Assembly: GCA_018343915.1 (NCBI GenBank)
Contig: JABRWF010000001.1
Span: 992,001-1,056,000 of the forward strand
Direction: 5' to 3'
DNA length: 64,000 nucleotides
Source of the DNA: Agroathelia rolfsii
Lineage: Eukaryota > Basidiomycota > Agaricomycetes > Amylocorticiales > Amylocorticiaceae
Part shown: one piece after another, positions 40,694 to 52,115 of the stretch
Numbering within the stretch: the first letter of the stretch is position 1
Layout of the letters: each line of letters starts with the position of its first letter
The notes under the pieces: model-generated
Told to the model about the DNA's origin: nothing
What the model saw: only the letters and a program-made list of their open reading frames with translations
The model's database searches: none
Position numbers and translations under genes: made by a program

Positions 40694-43600
40694 ACCTCAA
40701 CGGCTTCCAGCGCATCCGAATCAAGCTCGTCAACAGTGCGGATCACGAAGCTTGACGAAAGCGGCGAAAACTGGCTTCTGTACTCCCGCCAGCTCAAGTC
40801 ATACGTTATTGGACGTGGTCTCAAGCAGTACCTCTCTGGAGAAGCAGCCCCACCCAAACGCCCCTCCACCACCCTCGACAAAGAAGGGAATCCCATAAAG
40901 GTTGAAGATCGCAATCTCACCGAGTACCAGAAGACGTACGATGCATGGGAGGTGAAGGATGAGCAAGTACGAACAGTGCTATATCAGACCATCCCAGAGA
41001 CTTTGCAAATGGACACCATTGACTGTAGCACAGCTGCAGACGTATGGAAGAGCCTATGTGACCGCTTCTCAGAGGACGACGACCTTATACAGGCAGACTA
41101 CAGTGGACTCATCCACTCCATGAAGTGCCCCGAGGGTGAAGACCCACGGAAGACAATAGACAAGATGCAACGACTGCGTAAGAAACATGCAGCTGCTGGA
41201 GGCACGATGCAGGACAAAGAGTTCGCGGCAGCAATCTTACGGGCTATGCCCAACTCATGGCGCGAATCAATTCGAACCTACCGACAGCATCAGCGAACAA
41301 GCAAGATTGCTCTCTCGTCAGTCGATGTCATCAAGACCATTCGGCTTATGGCCCAAGATGATGAAACATTGATGAGAAACTCACACTCATCAACGACAAC
41401 GTCTTCAGCACTTATGGCACGCATGGGCTCACACCAGAAGGGGAAGTCTCCTCTCACCTGTTCGAACTGCAGTAGACCAGGTCACGCGATTGAAGACTGT
41501 TGGTCGAAAGGGGGAGGCAAGGAGGGTCAGGGCCCAAAGCGTTTTAGGCGTCCAAAAGGAAAAGGAAAGGCCAGTGCAAACGTGGCTACAACCAATGCTC
41601 AACCAGCTACTACAGCTGAAAATGAGTATGCCTTCGTAGCAACAACAGCTAGCGCAGCAAAGCCTATGGACAGCAAATCCGGGGGTCAACATGTCCGTTT
41701 ACTTGACTCTGGAGCCTCACGTCACTTCGAGCCGGTACGGGAGAACTTCACCACATATCACTCGATACCCCCAATCACAGTCATGTCTGCCGATGGTCAC
41801 AACTGTCAGGCCATTGGCGAGGGGGAGGTTCCTGTCAAAATCCAGACAAACAAGGGTGAGATTACCCTGCGCCTGTTACGAGTGTTGCACGCACCTTCAA
41901 TGTCCCAATCACTCGTCTCCGTGAGCGCAATGACACGAGCAAAGTTTGCCGTGCATTTCAAAGGTCGAGCCGCCCACATCTACTCCCCCGCTGGTGACGA
42001 AATCACCTGTATCCCCGAGAAGGAAGGCCTATACCCTATCGAGGGCCAGACCACCACCGTACCATCAAAATCCACACCCGTCAAGCCAAACACACCTACC
42101 GCAATGGCTGTTGCACCAACCAAGGTGTCAATAGCTGAGTTCCACCGTCGCATGGGGCATGCCAATGCTCCAGCCCTGCAGAAGATGATCAAAGACGGCA
42201 TTGTCAATGGCGTAGAGATTACAGATAGAGACTTGCCTGTCTGTGAACCCTGCATTCGTGCCAAACATACCCGCAAACCATGTCCGCAGGAGAGCATCAC
42301 ACCATCGTGCACACGCTATGGTGAACGCGTACACAGCGATGTATGGGGACCAGCACAGGTGAAATCGTTGGGTGGGAAGAGCTACTATTGCTCATTTATC
42401 GATGACTATACGGATGAGGTGGTCCTGCACTTCATATCAGCAAAATCTGAGACTTTCGATCGATACAAGGCTTACGAGTCGTGGGCCAAGGTGCAACGTG
42501 GAGCTCCTAACATCAAGGAACTCCAGACCGATCGAGGGGGAGAATACACCAGCGATGCATTCAATCGTCACCTCGAAGCCGCTGGCACCATACGTCGTCT
42601 TGCGGTGCATGATTCCTCGCAACAAAATGGAAAAGCAGAGCGGCTAAACCGCACGCTTGTCGAGCACATGCGCGCAATGCTATTAGACGCAAGTCTACCA
42701 CAGTTCCTGTGGGCAGAAGCACTGCGACATGCAGCGTGGTTGAGGAACAGAACGACAACAGCAAACACACCTGGCTCAACGCCCTACGAAAAAGCCACAG
42801 GTCAAAAGCCTGATCTCTCGCACCTCCGCCGTTTTGGTGAGACCGCTTGGGTACGACTTGAGAATGCCGGCAAGCTGGAACCGCGTTCTGTTGCCGCACA
42901 TTGGCTCGGATATGACACAGAGAGCAAGGGCCATAGAGTCTACTGGCCTGAGACTCGTCGCATCTCTGTTGAACGCAATGTCCGCTTTGGCAGAAGAAGG
43001 CCAGGGGCCGTCGTACGCATTGAGGGGGAGGAGCAGAGTGTTAGTTCCAACTCGCACGACAGCCAAACGGGCGATAAAACCACCGCACCATCACAACCAT
43101 CCACCAAATCGCGTCCACCATCTCCTATCAAGGGTATGGCCGACCTACCACAGCCCTCAGCTGACAACAGCAAACCGACCGAGCCTGAAAACCAACCGGA
43201 ACCGTCTGAGAAAGGTCCAGAACTGGCTCCACCGGCGGTTGAGACTATGGAGGAGTTGGGGAGAGGAAAGCGGACCAAGAAACCCTCACCTATCCTGAAG
43301 GCCATACAGCAGGGGGAGGGAAGCACAGGCGATAAAGCGACGAAGAAAGCTGACAAGACCCCGACTACACCGAGTGCAAAAGCCGCAATCACCAAGATGA
43401 TCACGGAGTGGTTGGTGGAAGACGATGGTGCTGATGAAGTTATTCCAACAGCGATGGCTGCAATGGCTGGCGACGAGCCATCTTTTTGAGAGGCTCTTGC
43501 TGGACCCGACAGAGATCGCTGGATCGAGGCATGTGAAGCAGAGTTAACGGCGTTAGAGAAAACGGGAACGTTCGAGCTGGTTGCGAGACCTAGTGACGAT

Positions 43601-45037
43601 GACGTCAACATCGTTGGTAACACGTGGGCGTTACGCCGCAAGCGTGACAAGAATAACGTGATTACCAAATACAAAGCCCGGCTATGCGCACAAGGCTTTA
43701 CGCAAGTGCCCGGCCTCGACTACCACCAAACGGCTGCCCCTACTGCTTGCACCTCATCTCTCCGCTTGATTCTCTCAGTCGCCGCTATCGATGACCTGGA
43801 ACTACACCAGGTAGACTTCAAGAATGCATACCTCAATGCCGATCTCGACGACGTGACTATCTACATGAAACAGCCGACTGGTTTCGAGCACCCCGACAAG
43901 CCGAATCATGTTTGGCAACTCAAGAAGGCGTTGTATGGACTCAAACAGGCTGGGCACCAGTGGTACCGCAAAGTCTGTGAGTTATTTCATAGTGTCGGAC
44001 TAACGCGGTCGAAATACGACCCCGCCGTGTTTTTCAAGATCACACCTACGTCTACTGTCATTGTCGCCGTCTATGTGGACGATCTCACCATTGCAACCAC
44101 GACAATCAGCGAAATGAACACACTCAAGAAGCAGCTCGCCGATCGTTACGAGCTTGCCGACCTCGGTGAAGCTCGTTGGCTTCTGGGATTCGAAATACGA
44201 CGCGATCGCGCTGCCCGTACACTCACCATGTCCCAGGGGGCGTACATCGACCAGCTCTTGCTACGAGCTGAGATGCAAGACTGTCGGACGCTTGACACGC
44301 CGATGGACGTTCATGTCCACCTCTCCACGAAACCACCAACCGAGGACAAGCATGAAGCTATGAAAGGGAGGCCCTATTCGGCCCTCGTCGGCTCACTGCT
44401 GTACGCGGCTGTTGGAACTCGTCCAGACATTGCGTTTGTGACGTCCCAACTAGCCCGTGTTCTCTCTTGTCCCACACCCGCGCATTGGAATGCTGCACGC
44501 CGCGTTATTCGATATCTCAAAGGCACACGCGACGTCGGGCTCACATTCAGTGCAGCCAATCATGCTGGTCTCGAAGCATTCACGGACGCGGATTGGGCCG
44601 GACAGGAGGACAGACACTCTATCTCGGGTGCTGTCTTTATGTACGGTGGAGCCGCTGTCAGCTGGTCTTCAAAGAGGCAATCTTTAATTGCTCTCTCTTC
44701 AACTGAGGCTGAATATATTGCCGCGACGGACGCGTGTCGTGAGCTATCATGGCTTCGACTACTTATCAAGGAACTCACCCATCACGAGCTTCCTAACACC
44801 ATCACCCTACACTGTGACAACCAAAGTGCCATCGCCCTTGCTCGCAACGGACTCTACAGCGCATGTACAAAGCACATCGATATTCGCTACCATTATATAC
44901 GTGAGGCTGTGGCTCGTGGCGACATCAACCTACAATATCTTAACACCAATGAAATGCGTGCGGATATGTTCACCAAGGCGTTACCGGTATCAAAACTTGA
45001 TTATTTCAAGCATTTGGTGGGTTTAGGCACGGATTGA
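40688..45037 (+). pseudogene. COP-A Gag-Pol polyprotein, one in-frame stop
   Basis: 1,450 codons including the terminal stop, interrupted by TGA at 43487-43489 between integrase and RT. Order: Gag with LYSRQLKSYVIGRGLKQYL; CCHC knuckle CSNCSRPGHAIEDC near residue 259; protease LLDSGASRHF near 339; zinc part of integrase HRRMGHANAPAL...CEPCIRAKH; integrase core D (HSDVWGP), D615 and E651, spaced D-35-E; RT with VDFKNAYLN and YVDD near 1128; RNase H with TDADWAGQEDRHSISG, STEAEYIA and CDNQSA. The stop falls where COP-B has Arg (a CGA to TGA change would suffice). An upstream in-frame ATG at 40634 lies inside the LTR and is less likely. Truncation removes RT and RNase H, so this copy should not move alone. 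Confidence 0.93.
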
Positions 45038-45044
45038 GGGGGAG

Positions 45045-45365
45045 TGTTGAGGGATACAATCCGAACATTTACATTTGTATATATCTTAATTGTTGCCCTT
45101 CTATTTTGTTTCTCTTTTATTTCCTCTCTTAATTGACGAGCACCTACGATACACGTCACATGACTTTACATACTAAATCCGTATGCTTCCGACTTATGCC
45201 GCTTCAGTTCATTGTTATTCACTGAAGCGTGCGTATGCCTTATTATAATTTTTCTCCTACTTTTACTAACACTATTGTAGTAACTTTGTGTTAGGTATAA
45301 ATAATATAGAGTTCATTGTTATTCACTGAAGCTAACTTTGTGTTAGCTTTGCCTTTCATTCAACA
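45045..45365 (+). repeat. COP-A 3' LTR
   Basis: It is 321 bp, starting directly after GGGGGAG and ending CAACA before the TSD TAATG. Confidence 0.95.
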
Positions 45366-45370
45366 TAATG

Positions 45371-45564
45371 TGCCCTCTCTATATACTACAAGGTATTTAG
45401 AATAAGTCTAAAGTCCATAGCTATGCACTACCATAAATGTCCATATATAGAAGGCAGCTGGATGACTGCTGCACATAGCTACTGTGTATATACATGGTTT
45501 GATCAGGTGCTCTTACTAGGTACACTAATTAGGCTGCTATTATAGGCCATTTCTGTGGAGCTCC
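45371..45564. other. Spacer, nothing recognised
   Basis: AT-rich with no ORF or repeat identified. It ends at the MIN-1 solo LTR with TSD GCTCC. Confidence 0.35.
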
Positions 45565-46965
45565 TGTAAGAAAAAGCAAGCAAGCAAGCTAGCCAAGATA
45601 AAATCAAATAGCTAAAATAATGCCATTAAAGGCAAACACTTGTCATTGTACATGGTGTTATTTTGTCGAGCGAGCCAGCCAGCCAAAATCAATATAAAAA
45701 GCAAGATACTATTCTGCTTGTCATTGTACTTGGTCACGGTACGCCGACAAACAGATGCGGTACAAACTACAATGCGCGGCTACTCTAAATACTATGTCAC
45801 GCTACGCATGACTGTGACTATGTCACACATGCTCCATAGCTACGGATTGCTATTCCAACACACCCCCTCAATCCTTGCCTTCAACCCAAATAAAATCCCC
45901 TAAATAAGAAAGAGACCATGTAGGTAGTGGTGTAGGTAGAGATATAGGTAGTGAATAAAGATGGAGATGAAAAGAGTAAAAAAATTTGCATTGAGAATGA
46001 AAGTGAAAATTGTGCAGTGGCGGTCGCATGCACATCCCGGTCCTTTCAATTGATGGTCTAGGCCAGGTAACACCCCCTAGTTGTCCGGGGTGTTATGGAT
46101 AAGGTGGACAAGCACCGTGCATGGCGAGTCCGGGGCTTCGTGATGATGAGCAAAGGGAACATGATGACGGAATGGCCGTCGTTGTCATGTTTATGTACAC
46201 CTCCCTGGTTTGACCTTGCTCGTTCTGGGCATTCGTGCCACTTGACGGCGAATTCGTGCGCTGGTTTGCGCTTGTGCGGTGAGCCGGCTTTTGACTCGGG
46301 TAACGGCGGTGGACGTGTTTGCCGCTGTCGGGTGTGCACGTTTAGTGGATGGTGTAATGTTGATGCTTGTGCAGAGCCCTTGAGTGAATTTTTTTGGGAG
46401 CCGTTGGGCCTCCCTTCAGCATGATGGCTGGCATGCGAGTGTCGTGGATGCGGATGATTGCGCGTCCGTGTTTTCGTGCGGTCGATGAGCTGACGAGCTA
46501 GCCAGGCTCATCCTGCGTGCTCTTGGTATGCTGCGCTAGCTCATATGTGGCTGCACGCGTACTCGGTGTGCGGTTGACATCCTCCGGTGAATTCCCTGTT
46601 GCCTGTGCTTCTGCCCAAATGGTGTGCAAAACCAGTTGCCAGCATATGCCAGCAATTTCCAATGACTCATGGTCATGACAGTTGCCTGTCACTCTCTTCT
46701 GGAGCCCTGTTATCCGCCGGCAGCCTAGTGCTGCCTGGTTCAAGCACGTTAATTGGGGAGCTGGGCGTGTCATGAGAAGAGAATTTTCGCCGATTTTTCG
46801 GTTATTTTCTTGTATTATTTGAATTATTATTTAATTAGTTATCGCATTTTCTTTCTTTTCTTTTAAATTTTTATAAGAATTACCCTTTAAGGGCGTGGAC
46901 TGTGGGCAGTGTAGCGGTCATGTGATTGGCCCTCATGTGTTCCCAAGCCGCACGTCACAGGAGTA

Positions 46966-47319
46966 TGTTGAAGGGCAAAGCTGGATTATAAATATGTGTA
47001 ATATTTTATTCCTTTCTCCTTTCTCTTAATTCTCATGGAACGATGCGCTACGGACATTTTACCTTACGAATGTATATTGCTCGTTACATGTTTTGCTTCC
47101 GTGTCACATGACTAATGTTTATACTGACGCGTCCGCACTTCGTAGCGCTCCATCTGTTTGTTTCTTACTACAGTTGGAGTGTGAGTTATTATTCTTTTGT
47201 TTCTCTTTCGCACCTCTAATTCCTTTATAGTAATATTATATTAGGTGCAATAAACATCTGTTTGTTTCTTACTACAGTTGGAGTTAATATTATATTAGTA
47301 TTCTCCCTTAATTTTAACA
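46966..47319 (+). repeat. COP-B 5' LTR
   Basis: A TATAAATA box at 46987-46994 lies only about 20 bases from the LTR start, giving a short U3 and long R-U5. Two copies of CATCTGTTTGTTTCTTACTA (47151 and about 47249) flank a predicted intron. Confidence 0.95.
47181..47244 (+). other. Predicted spliceosomal intron in COP-B LTR (64 nt)
   Basis: Donor GTGAGT, branch CTAAT at 47216-47220, acceptor ATTAG. It sits between two hairpins (CTCCA-CTG/CAG-TGGAG) in the 5' leader, upstream of the start codon. Confidence 0.5.
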
Positions 47320-47328
47320 GGTTATGAG
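47320..47328 (+). promoter_or_regulatory. COP-B primer binding site overlapping the Gag start
   Basis: GGTTATGAG directly follows the LTR. The ATG at 47324 is the first codon of the 1,476-codon ORF. Confidence 0.65.
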
Positions 47329-50300
47329 TACGAACGCTTCCACGTCCGTCAAGTCTACTCGCTACCACTCTACTAGCCGCACAACTCACGTCCGGCTACC
47401 TCATCTTGCTGATGATGGATCAAATTGGCTTCTCTACTCTAAGGAGATGTCCAATTACCTTACCTCGAAAGGACTCAAACGCTTTCTCAATGGCACCACA
47501 AAAGTCCCTATATATCCACCTAATACAAAGGATGAAAAGGGCAATGAGGTCAAGCCAACAAGTGACCGAGTCAAAGCTTATGAGGAGGAGGTTGATGAGT
47601 GGGAAGAGAAGGACAAAGACGCGCAGGTCACGATAACGCAGACTCTCTCAGAGACTCTCAAAATCGAAGTTATCGATTGCGTGACTGCAGCCGGCATGTG
47701 GGCCATCCTTACAAAGAGGTTCACACAGGTCAACTTTATGACCAAAGCCGAGTTCATCAAGAAGATGTTCATGACCCAATGTCTTGAAGATGGAGACCCG
47801 CGCGATACCATCAACGAGCTCGAACTCCTACGCAAGCAACACGCCAGCGTTGGAGGGAAGATTGAGGATGGAACATACTCCTCAATCATCCTTATGGCTA
47901 TGCCTGAACGCTACAAACCCCTCCTTCTTTCCTACCTTAGTGGCAAGGAGGCCGCTAATATCGACCCTACCGCTGACGATATCGTGAAAGCCATCCGCTC
48001 CATAGCGCAGGATGACAAGACCCTTGGCAGCAATGCCACCCAACCTACACCATCAGCAGCACTTGTTGCAGCTGCCCCAGCCTCTCAATCTAGCTCATCA
48101 AAACCACCTGGAAGAATGAGCAAGGACTCACTGCAGTGCTACAACTGCAAGCAGTTTGGGCACTCAAAACCCGAATGTCCTACCAGAGGGGGGGGGAAGG
48201 AGGGACAGGATCAGGGACAGGGACAACATCGAAGCAAAAAGAAGGGTAAAGCGAAAGCGAAAGCAGCAGTAGCAAAGGCGGCCGACAGCGACGACGAGGA
48301 TGATGAAATTTATGCATTCGCAGTGGCCACAAACTTCTCTGTGGTCGCACATGCAAATTCGACTGGCAGCAAGTACACTCGCCTTCTAGATTCAGGTGCA
48401 TCAAAACACTTCGAACCACGGCGAGAGAACTTCACGACGTACCGAGAAATCCCACCATCCCCTATCACATCAGCCGATGGCCACACGTTTCAAGCCATAG
48501 GGGAAGGAGAGGTCATTATCCGTGTTAAGACCAACCGCGGCCATGCTAAGCTCAAGCTGCAAAAGGTCCTACATGCCCCGTCAATGCCAACAGCGCTGAT
48601 ATCAGTCAGTGCAATGATGAAAGCGAAATACGATATGCATTTCAAATCCGACCGCGCAGCTCACCTTTACTCTCCGGAGGGCCAGCTCATCATCCGCATT
48701 CCCGAGAAAGGTGGCCTCTTCCCTATTGAGGGGGAGGCAATAGTCCCATCGAAGGAGAAGAAATCGTCCAAACCAGGGTCCACACCCCAGTCTGAACCTG
48801 CCAGCGCCATGTCAGCTACGGTGAAGACAAAGATGACTATGGCTGAGTTCCATAGATGCATGGGTCATGCGAACGCACCTGCACTGCTGAAGATGGTGAA
48901 GGAGGGAGTAGTTGAGGGAATTGAGCTCACCGAAACCGACATGCCAACATGCGAGGTCTGCATAAAAGCAAAGCACGCACGTACCTCGTTCCCCAAACAA
49001 CGATCCAGCCCCCCAACTACCCGCTACGGCGAACGCATTCACTGCGATGTATGGGGACCCGCTCAAGTACGCTCGACGGGCGGCAAATATTACTACGCCA
49101 CCCACCTCGATGACTATACAGATGAGGCAATGATCCTATTTATGTCAGCCAAATCTGAGACATTCGAGAAATACAAGACGTACGAAGCATGGGCTAAAGC
49201 CCAGAGAGGGTGCTCCGTGATCAAGGAGCTGCAATCGGATCGAGGAGGCGAATATACGAGCGAAGAATTCACTCGGCATCTCGAAGCCCAGGGGACTGCT
49301 CGTAGAATGGCAGCACACGACTCACCACAGCAAAACGGCAAGGCCGAGCGCCTAAACCGTACCATCGTCGAACACGCTCGAGCCCTCTTATTTGACGCCC
49401 AACTACCCAAGTCCATATGGCCAGAGGCTATACGGCATGCGGTGTATCTTCGCAATCGAACGACAACAGTCCAGACAAAGGGTACAACACCGTACGAGCG
49501 CGCAACTGGTCAGAAACCAGACCTCTCTAAGCTACGGCGCTTTGGAGAGACAGTATGGGTGAGGGTTGAAGGAGCTGGAAAGCTTGATCCTAAATCGACA
49601 TCGGCGAAGTGGCTTGGAATCGACACTGAAAGTAAGGCGCATCGAGTTTACTGGGAAGGAACCGGACGCATTTCTGTCGAACGCAACGTCAGGTTTGGCG
49701 ATATGCCGAAGACCGTCGTATCCGTTGAGGGGGAGACGCAGACCACAATGACTGTGAAGACCACCAGAAACGACAAGAAACCAGACAAGCCGAGCGTTGA
49801 GGGGGAGCAAGCAAAGACCTCTCCTAGTGAAGGTCAGACCCCCGTCGAGCCCCTACCCGCATCAGGATCGTCATCAGCTGAACCGGCAATCGAGAAAGCC
49901 GGCAATGACGCAACCGAGTCACAGCCTCAGCCACAGGCCCAGACCGTGCCTGAGCCTGAACCCGATACCAAATTGCGCCGATCCGAGCGAGAGCGCAAAC
50001 CCACCCAGTGGGCAAAGGATGTTCAGAAGGACAGCAAGGCCAACGGTGGACGAGGAGCGCAGAAAATTCCTAAGAGCTTGATACCAGCAATTGCAAAGCT
50101 GGCAATGAGTTTTGAGGATGTTGATGAGGATGAGTGGACTGTTGAAGGCGACGACGCCGACACCAGCCCTCTGTTTGCCCTAGCAGCAATGGTTGGAGAC
50201 GAGCCTACATACAGGCAGGCAATGGCGAGTCCAGACCGCAATCAGTGGATATCAGCATGCGAAGCAGAGCTCGACGCGCTACGCAGGACGGGCACATATC

Positions 50301-51754
50301 GATTAGTCGAAGCGCCCAAAGACGCTCACGTGATCGGCTGCACGTGGGCCCTACGACGCAAGCGAAACGAGCGGAACGAAATCGTCAAACACAAGGCTCG
50401 ACTCTGTGCTCAAGGCTTCACACAAATCCCTGGCGTCGATTACTCTGATACCAGTGCTCCTACTGCTCGCCCCTCTTCACTGCGCATTATTATTGCTCTG
50501 GCTGCCGTACACGATCTTGAACTCCATCAAGTTGACTTCAAGAACGCGTATCTGAATGGCGACCTCGATGAAGATATCTACATGCGCCAGCCCACCGGAT
50601 TCGTCGACTCCCAGCACCCCTCATTTGTCTGGAAGCTCGAGAAAGCTCTGTATGGTTTGAAGCAGGCAGGGCATCAATGGTACAAAAAGGTACGCGCTCT
50701 ATTTGAACGCGTTGGGCTGAAACGGTCCGTCCACGACCCCGCCGTTTTCCTCAAGGTCACCCCGACATCCACCATCATCATCGCTGTGCACGTCGATGAC
50801 TGCACCATTGTCACCACCACCCTCGCTGAGATGACGGATCTCAAACGCCGTCTCAACGATCAATATGAGCTCGTCGATCTCGGCGAGGCTCGCTGGCTCT
50901 TAGGATACGAAATCCGTCGAGACAGGCCAAATCGCCAAATCACGATGCACCAGGCCGCCTACATTGACCAGATCATCGAACGAGCGCAAATGCTCGATTC
51001 TCGACCTCTCTCGATACCCCTAGACCAGCACACCAACCTCAGAACACTCGAAGCTGACGAATCCGATCGTCAGGTCATGCATGGCAAACCATATGCTATG
51101 CTCGTCGGTTCACTCATGTACGCAGCCGTAGGAACCCGCCCCGATATCTCTTTTGCTGTATCCCTGCTCGCTCGCGTCTTGGCCAACCCCACGGTCTCTC
51201 ACTGGAGTGCCGCTCGTCGAACCGTGCGGTATCTAAAGTACACTCGCGACAACGCCCTTACTTTCAGCGCCGATGCCCACGAAGGGCTTGTCTCTTACTC
51301 GGATGCGGACTTTGCTGGCCAGGATGATCGGCATTCGATCTCGGGCTCAGTCTTCCTGTACGGCGGCGGCGCCATCAGCTGGTCGTCTCGCAAGCAACCC
51401 CTCGTTGCTCTCTCTTCGACTGAGGCAGAGTACATCTCTGCATCCGATGCCTGTCGGGAACTCAAATGGCTTCGCGGCCTCATCAATGAGCTTACCCGCG
51501 ATTCCCTCGATACCACCCAGGTGCTTTTCTGTGACAATCAAAGTGCTATCAAGCTCGCTCGCAACTGCCTGTTTAGCTCACGAACAAAGCACATTGATGT
51601 ACGCTATCACTACATCCGGGAGCAGATCGAGCAAGGCTTCGTCGATCTCAAATATTGCAACACCAATGAGATGGCGGCGGATCTTTTCACAAAGGCGCTC
51701 GGCTCGAAGAAGCTCGAGTACTTCAAGTTCATGATTGGACTTCATCCACTTTGA
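47324..51754 (+). CDS. COP-B Gag-Pol polyprotein, intact (1,476 aa)
   Basis: A single ORF as in the copia group. Residues 1-260: Gag with retrotransposon Gag/UBN2-like capsid (NWLLYSKEMSNYLTSKGLKRFL). Residues 271-284: CCHC knuckle (CYNCKQFGHSKPEC). Residue 356: protease Asp in LLDSGASKHF. About 505-550: integrase zinc part (HRCMGHANAPALLKM...CEVCIKAKH). Integrase core D575, D639 and E675 with exact D-35-E spacing. RT: VDFKNAYLNGDL (Asp 1071) and HVDD at 1156-1159. RNase H: SDADFAGQDDRHSISG (about 1327), STEAEYIS (about 1367) and CDNQSA (Asp 1404). All key residues are present. The start is the ATG within the primer site; there is no space for another leader. The polyprotein would be cut by its own protease and act in cytoplasmic particles, then integrate in the nucleus. 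Confidence 0.96.
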   Translation: MSTNASTSVKSTRYHSTSRTTHVRLPHLADDGSNWLLYSKEMSNYLTSKGLKRFLNGTTKVPIYPPNTKDEKGNEVKPTSDRVKAYEEEVDEWEEKDKDAQVTITQTLSETLKIEVIDCVTAAGMWAILTKRFTQVNFMTKAEFIKKMFMTQCLEDGDPRDTINELELLRKQHASVGGKIEDGTYSSIILMAMPERYKPLLLSYLSGKEAANIDPTADDIVKAIRSIAQDDKTLGSNATQPTPSAALVAAAPASQSSSSKPPGRMSKDSLQCYNCKQFGHSKPECPTRGGGKEGQDQGQGQHRSKKKGKAKAKAAVAKAADSDDEDDEIYAFAVATNFSVVAHANSTGSKYTRLLDSGASKHFEPRRENFTTYREIPPSPITSADGHTFQAIGEGEVIIRVKTNRGHAKLKLQKVLHAPSMPTALISVSAMMKAKYDMHFKSDRAAHLYSPEGQLIIRIPEKGGLFPIEGEAIVPSKEKKSSKPGSTPQSEPASAMSATVKTKMTMAEFHRCMGHANAPALLKMVKEGVVEGIELTETDMPTCEVCIKAKHARTSFPKQRSSPPTTRYGERIHCDVWGPAQVRSTGGKYYYATHLDDYTDEAMILFMSAKSETFEKYKTYEAWAKAQRGCSVIKELQSDRGGEYTSEEFTRHLEAQGTARRMAAHDSPQQNGKAERLNRTIVEHARALLFDAQLPKSIWPEAIRHAVYLRNRTTTVQTKGTTPYERATGQKPDLSKLRRFGETVWVRVEGAGKLDPKSTSAKWLGIDTESKAHRVYWEGTGRISVERNVRFGDMPKTVVSVEGETQTTMTVKTTRNDKKPDKPSVEGEQAKTSPSEGQTPVEPLPASGSSSAEPAIEKAGNDATESQPQPQAQTVPEPEPDTKLRRSERERKPTQWAKDVQKDSKANGGRGAQKIPKSLIPAIAKLAMSFEDVDEDEWTVEGDDADTSPLFALAAMVGDEPTYRQAMASPDRNQWISACEAELDALRRTGTYRLVEAPKDAHVIGCTWALRRKRNERNEIVKHKARLCAQGFTQIPGVDYSDTSAPTARPSSLRIIIALAAVHDLELHQVDFKNAYLNGDLDEDIYMRQPTGFVDSQHPSFVWKLEKALYGLKQAGHQWYKKVRALFERVGLKRSVHDPAVFLKVTPTSTIIIAVHVDDCTIVTTTLAEMTDLKRRLNDQYELVDLGEARWLLGYEIRRDRPNRQITMHQAAYIDQIIERAQMLDSRPLSIPLDQHTNLRTLEADESDRQVMHGKPYAMLVGSLMYAAVGTRPDISFAVSLLARVLANPTVSHWSAARRTVRYLKYTRDNALTFSADAHEGLVSYSDADFAGQDDRHSISGSVFLYGGGAISWSSRKQPLVALSSTEAEYISASDACRELKWLRGLINELTRDSLDTTQVLFCDNQSAIKLARNCLFSSRTKHIDVRYHYIREQIEQGFVDLKYCNTNEMAADLFTKALGSKKLEYFKFMIGLHPL

Positions 51755-51761
51755 GGGGGAG

Positions 51762-52115
51762 TGTTGAAGGGCAAAGCTGGATTATAAATATGTGTAATAT
51801 TTTATTCCTTTCTCCTTTCTCTTAATTCTCATGGAACGATGCGCTACGGACATTTTACCTTACGAATGTATATTGCTCGTTACATGTTTTGCTTCCGTGT
51901 CACATGACTAATGTTTATACTGACGCGTCCGCACTTCGTAGCGCTCCATCTGTTTGTTTCTTACTACAGTTGGAGTGTGAGTTATTATTCTTTTGTTTCT
52001 CTTTCGCACCTCTAATTCCTTTATAGTAATATTATATTAGGTGCAATAAACATCTGTTTGTTTCTTACTACAGTTGGAGTTAATATTATATTAGTATTCT
52101 CCCTTAATTTTAACA
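51762..52115 (+). repeat. COP-B 3' LTR
   Basis: It is 354 bp with no difference seen from the 5' LTR. TG...CA ends. Confidence 0.95.

Larger units (their letters stand above)
40363..45365 (+). mobile_element. COP-A Ty1/copia element, TSD TAATG
   Basis: It is 5,003 bp with 321-bp LTRs at 40363-40683 and 45045-45365. They differ at one site that I can see (T at 40538, C at 45220). TAATG flanks it at 40358-40362 and 45366-45370. One Gag-Pol frame fills the interior with a single stop. The polypurine tract GATTGAGGGGGAG precedes the 3' LTR. It is a recent insertion. Confidence 0.96.
46966..52115 (+). mobile_element. COP-B Ty1/copia element, intact, TSD GAGTA
   Basis: It is 5,150 bp with 354-bp LTRs (46966-47319 and 51762-52115) that I read as identical. 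GAGTA flanks it at 46961-46965 and 52116-52120. One uninterrupted ORF fills the interior. The tract TTGAGGGGGAG precedes the 3' LTR. Very recent and a good candidate for an active copy. Confidence 0.97.

Noticed and set aside
43487..43489. Programmed TGA readthrough or recoding in COP-A
   Set aside because: It lies between integrase and RT, not at a gag-pol junction. COP-B and COP-C have sense codons there and no recoding signal is evident.
42940..43674. 244-codon ORF on the minus strand inside COP-A
   Set aside because: Antisense to the low-complexity linker between integrase and RT. It has no domain and is not open at the matching place in COP-B or COP-C.
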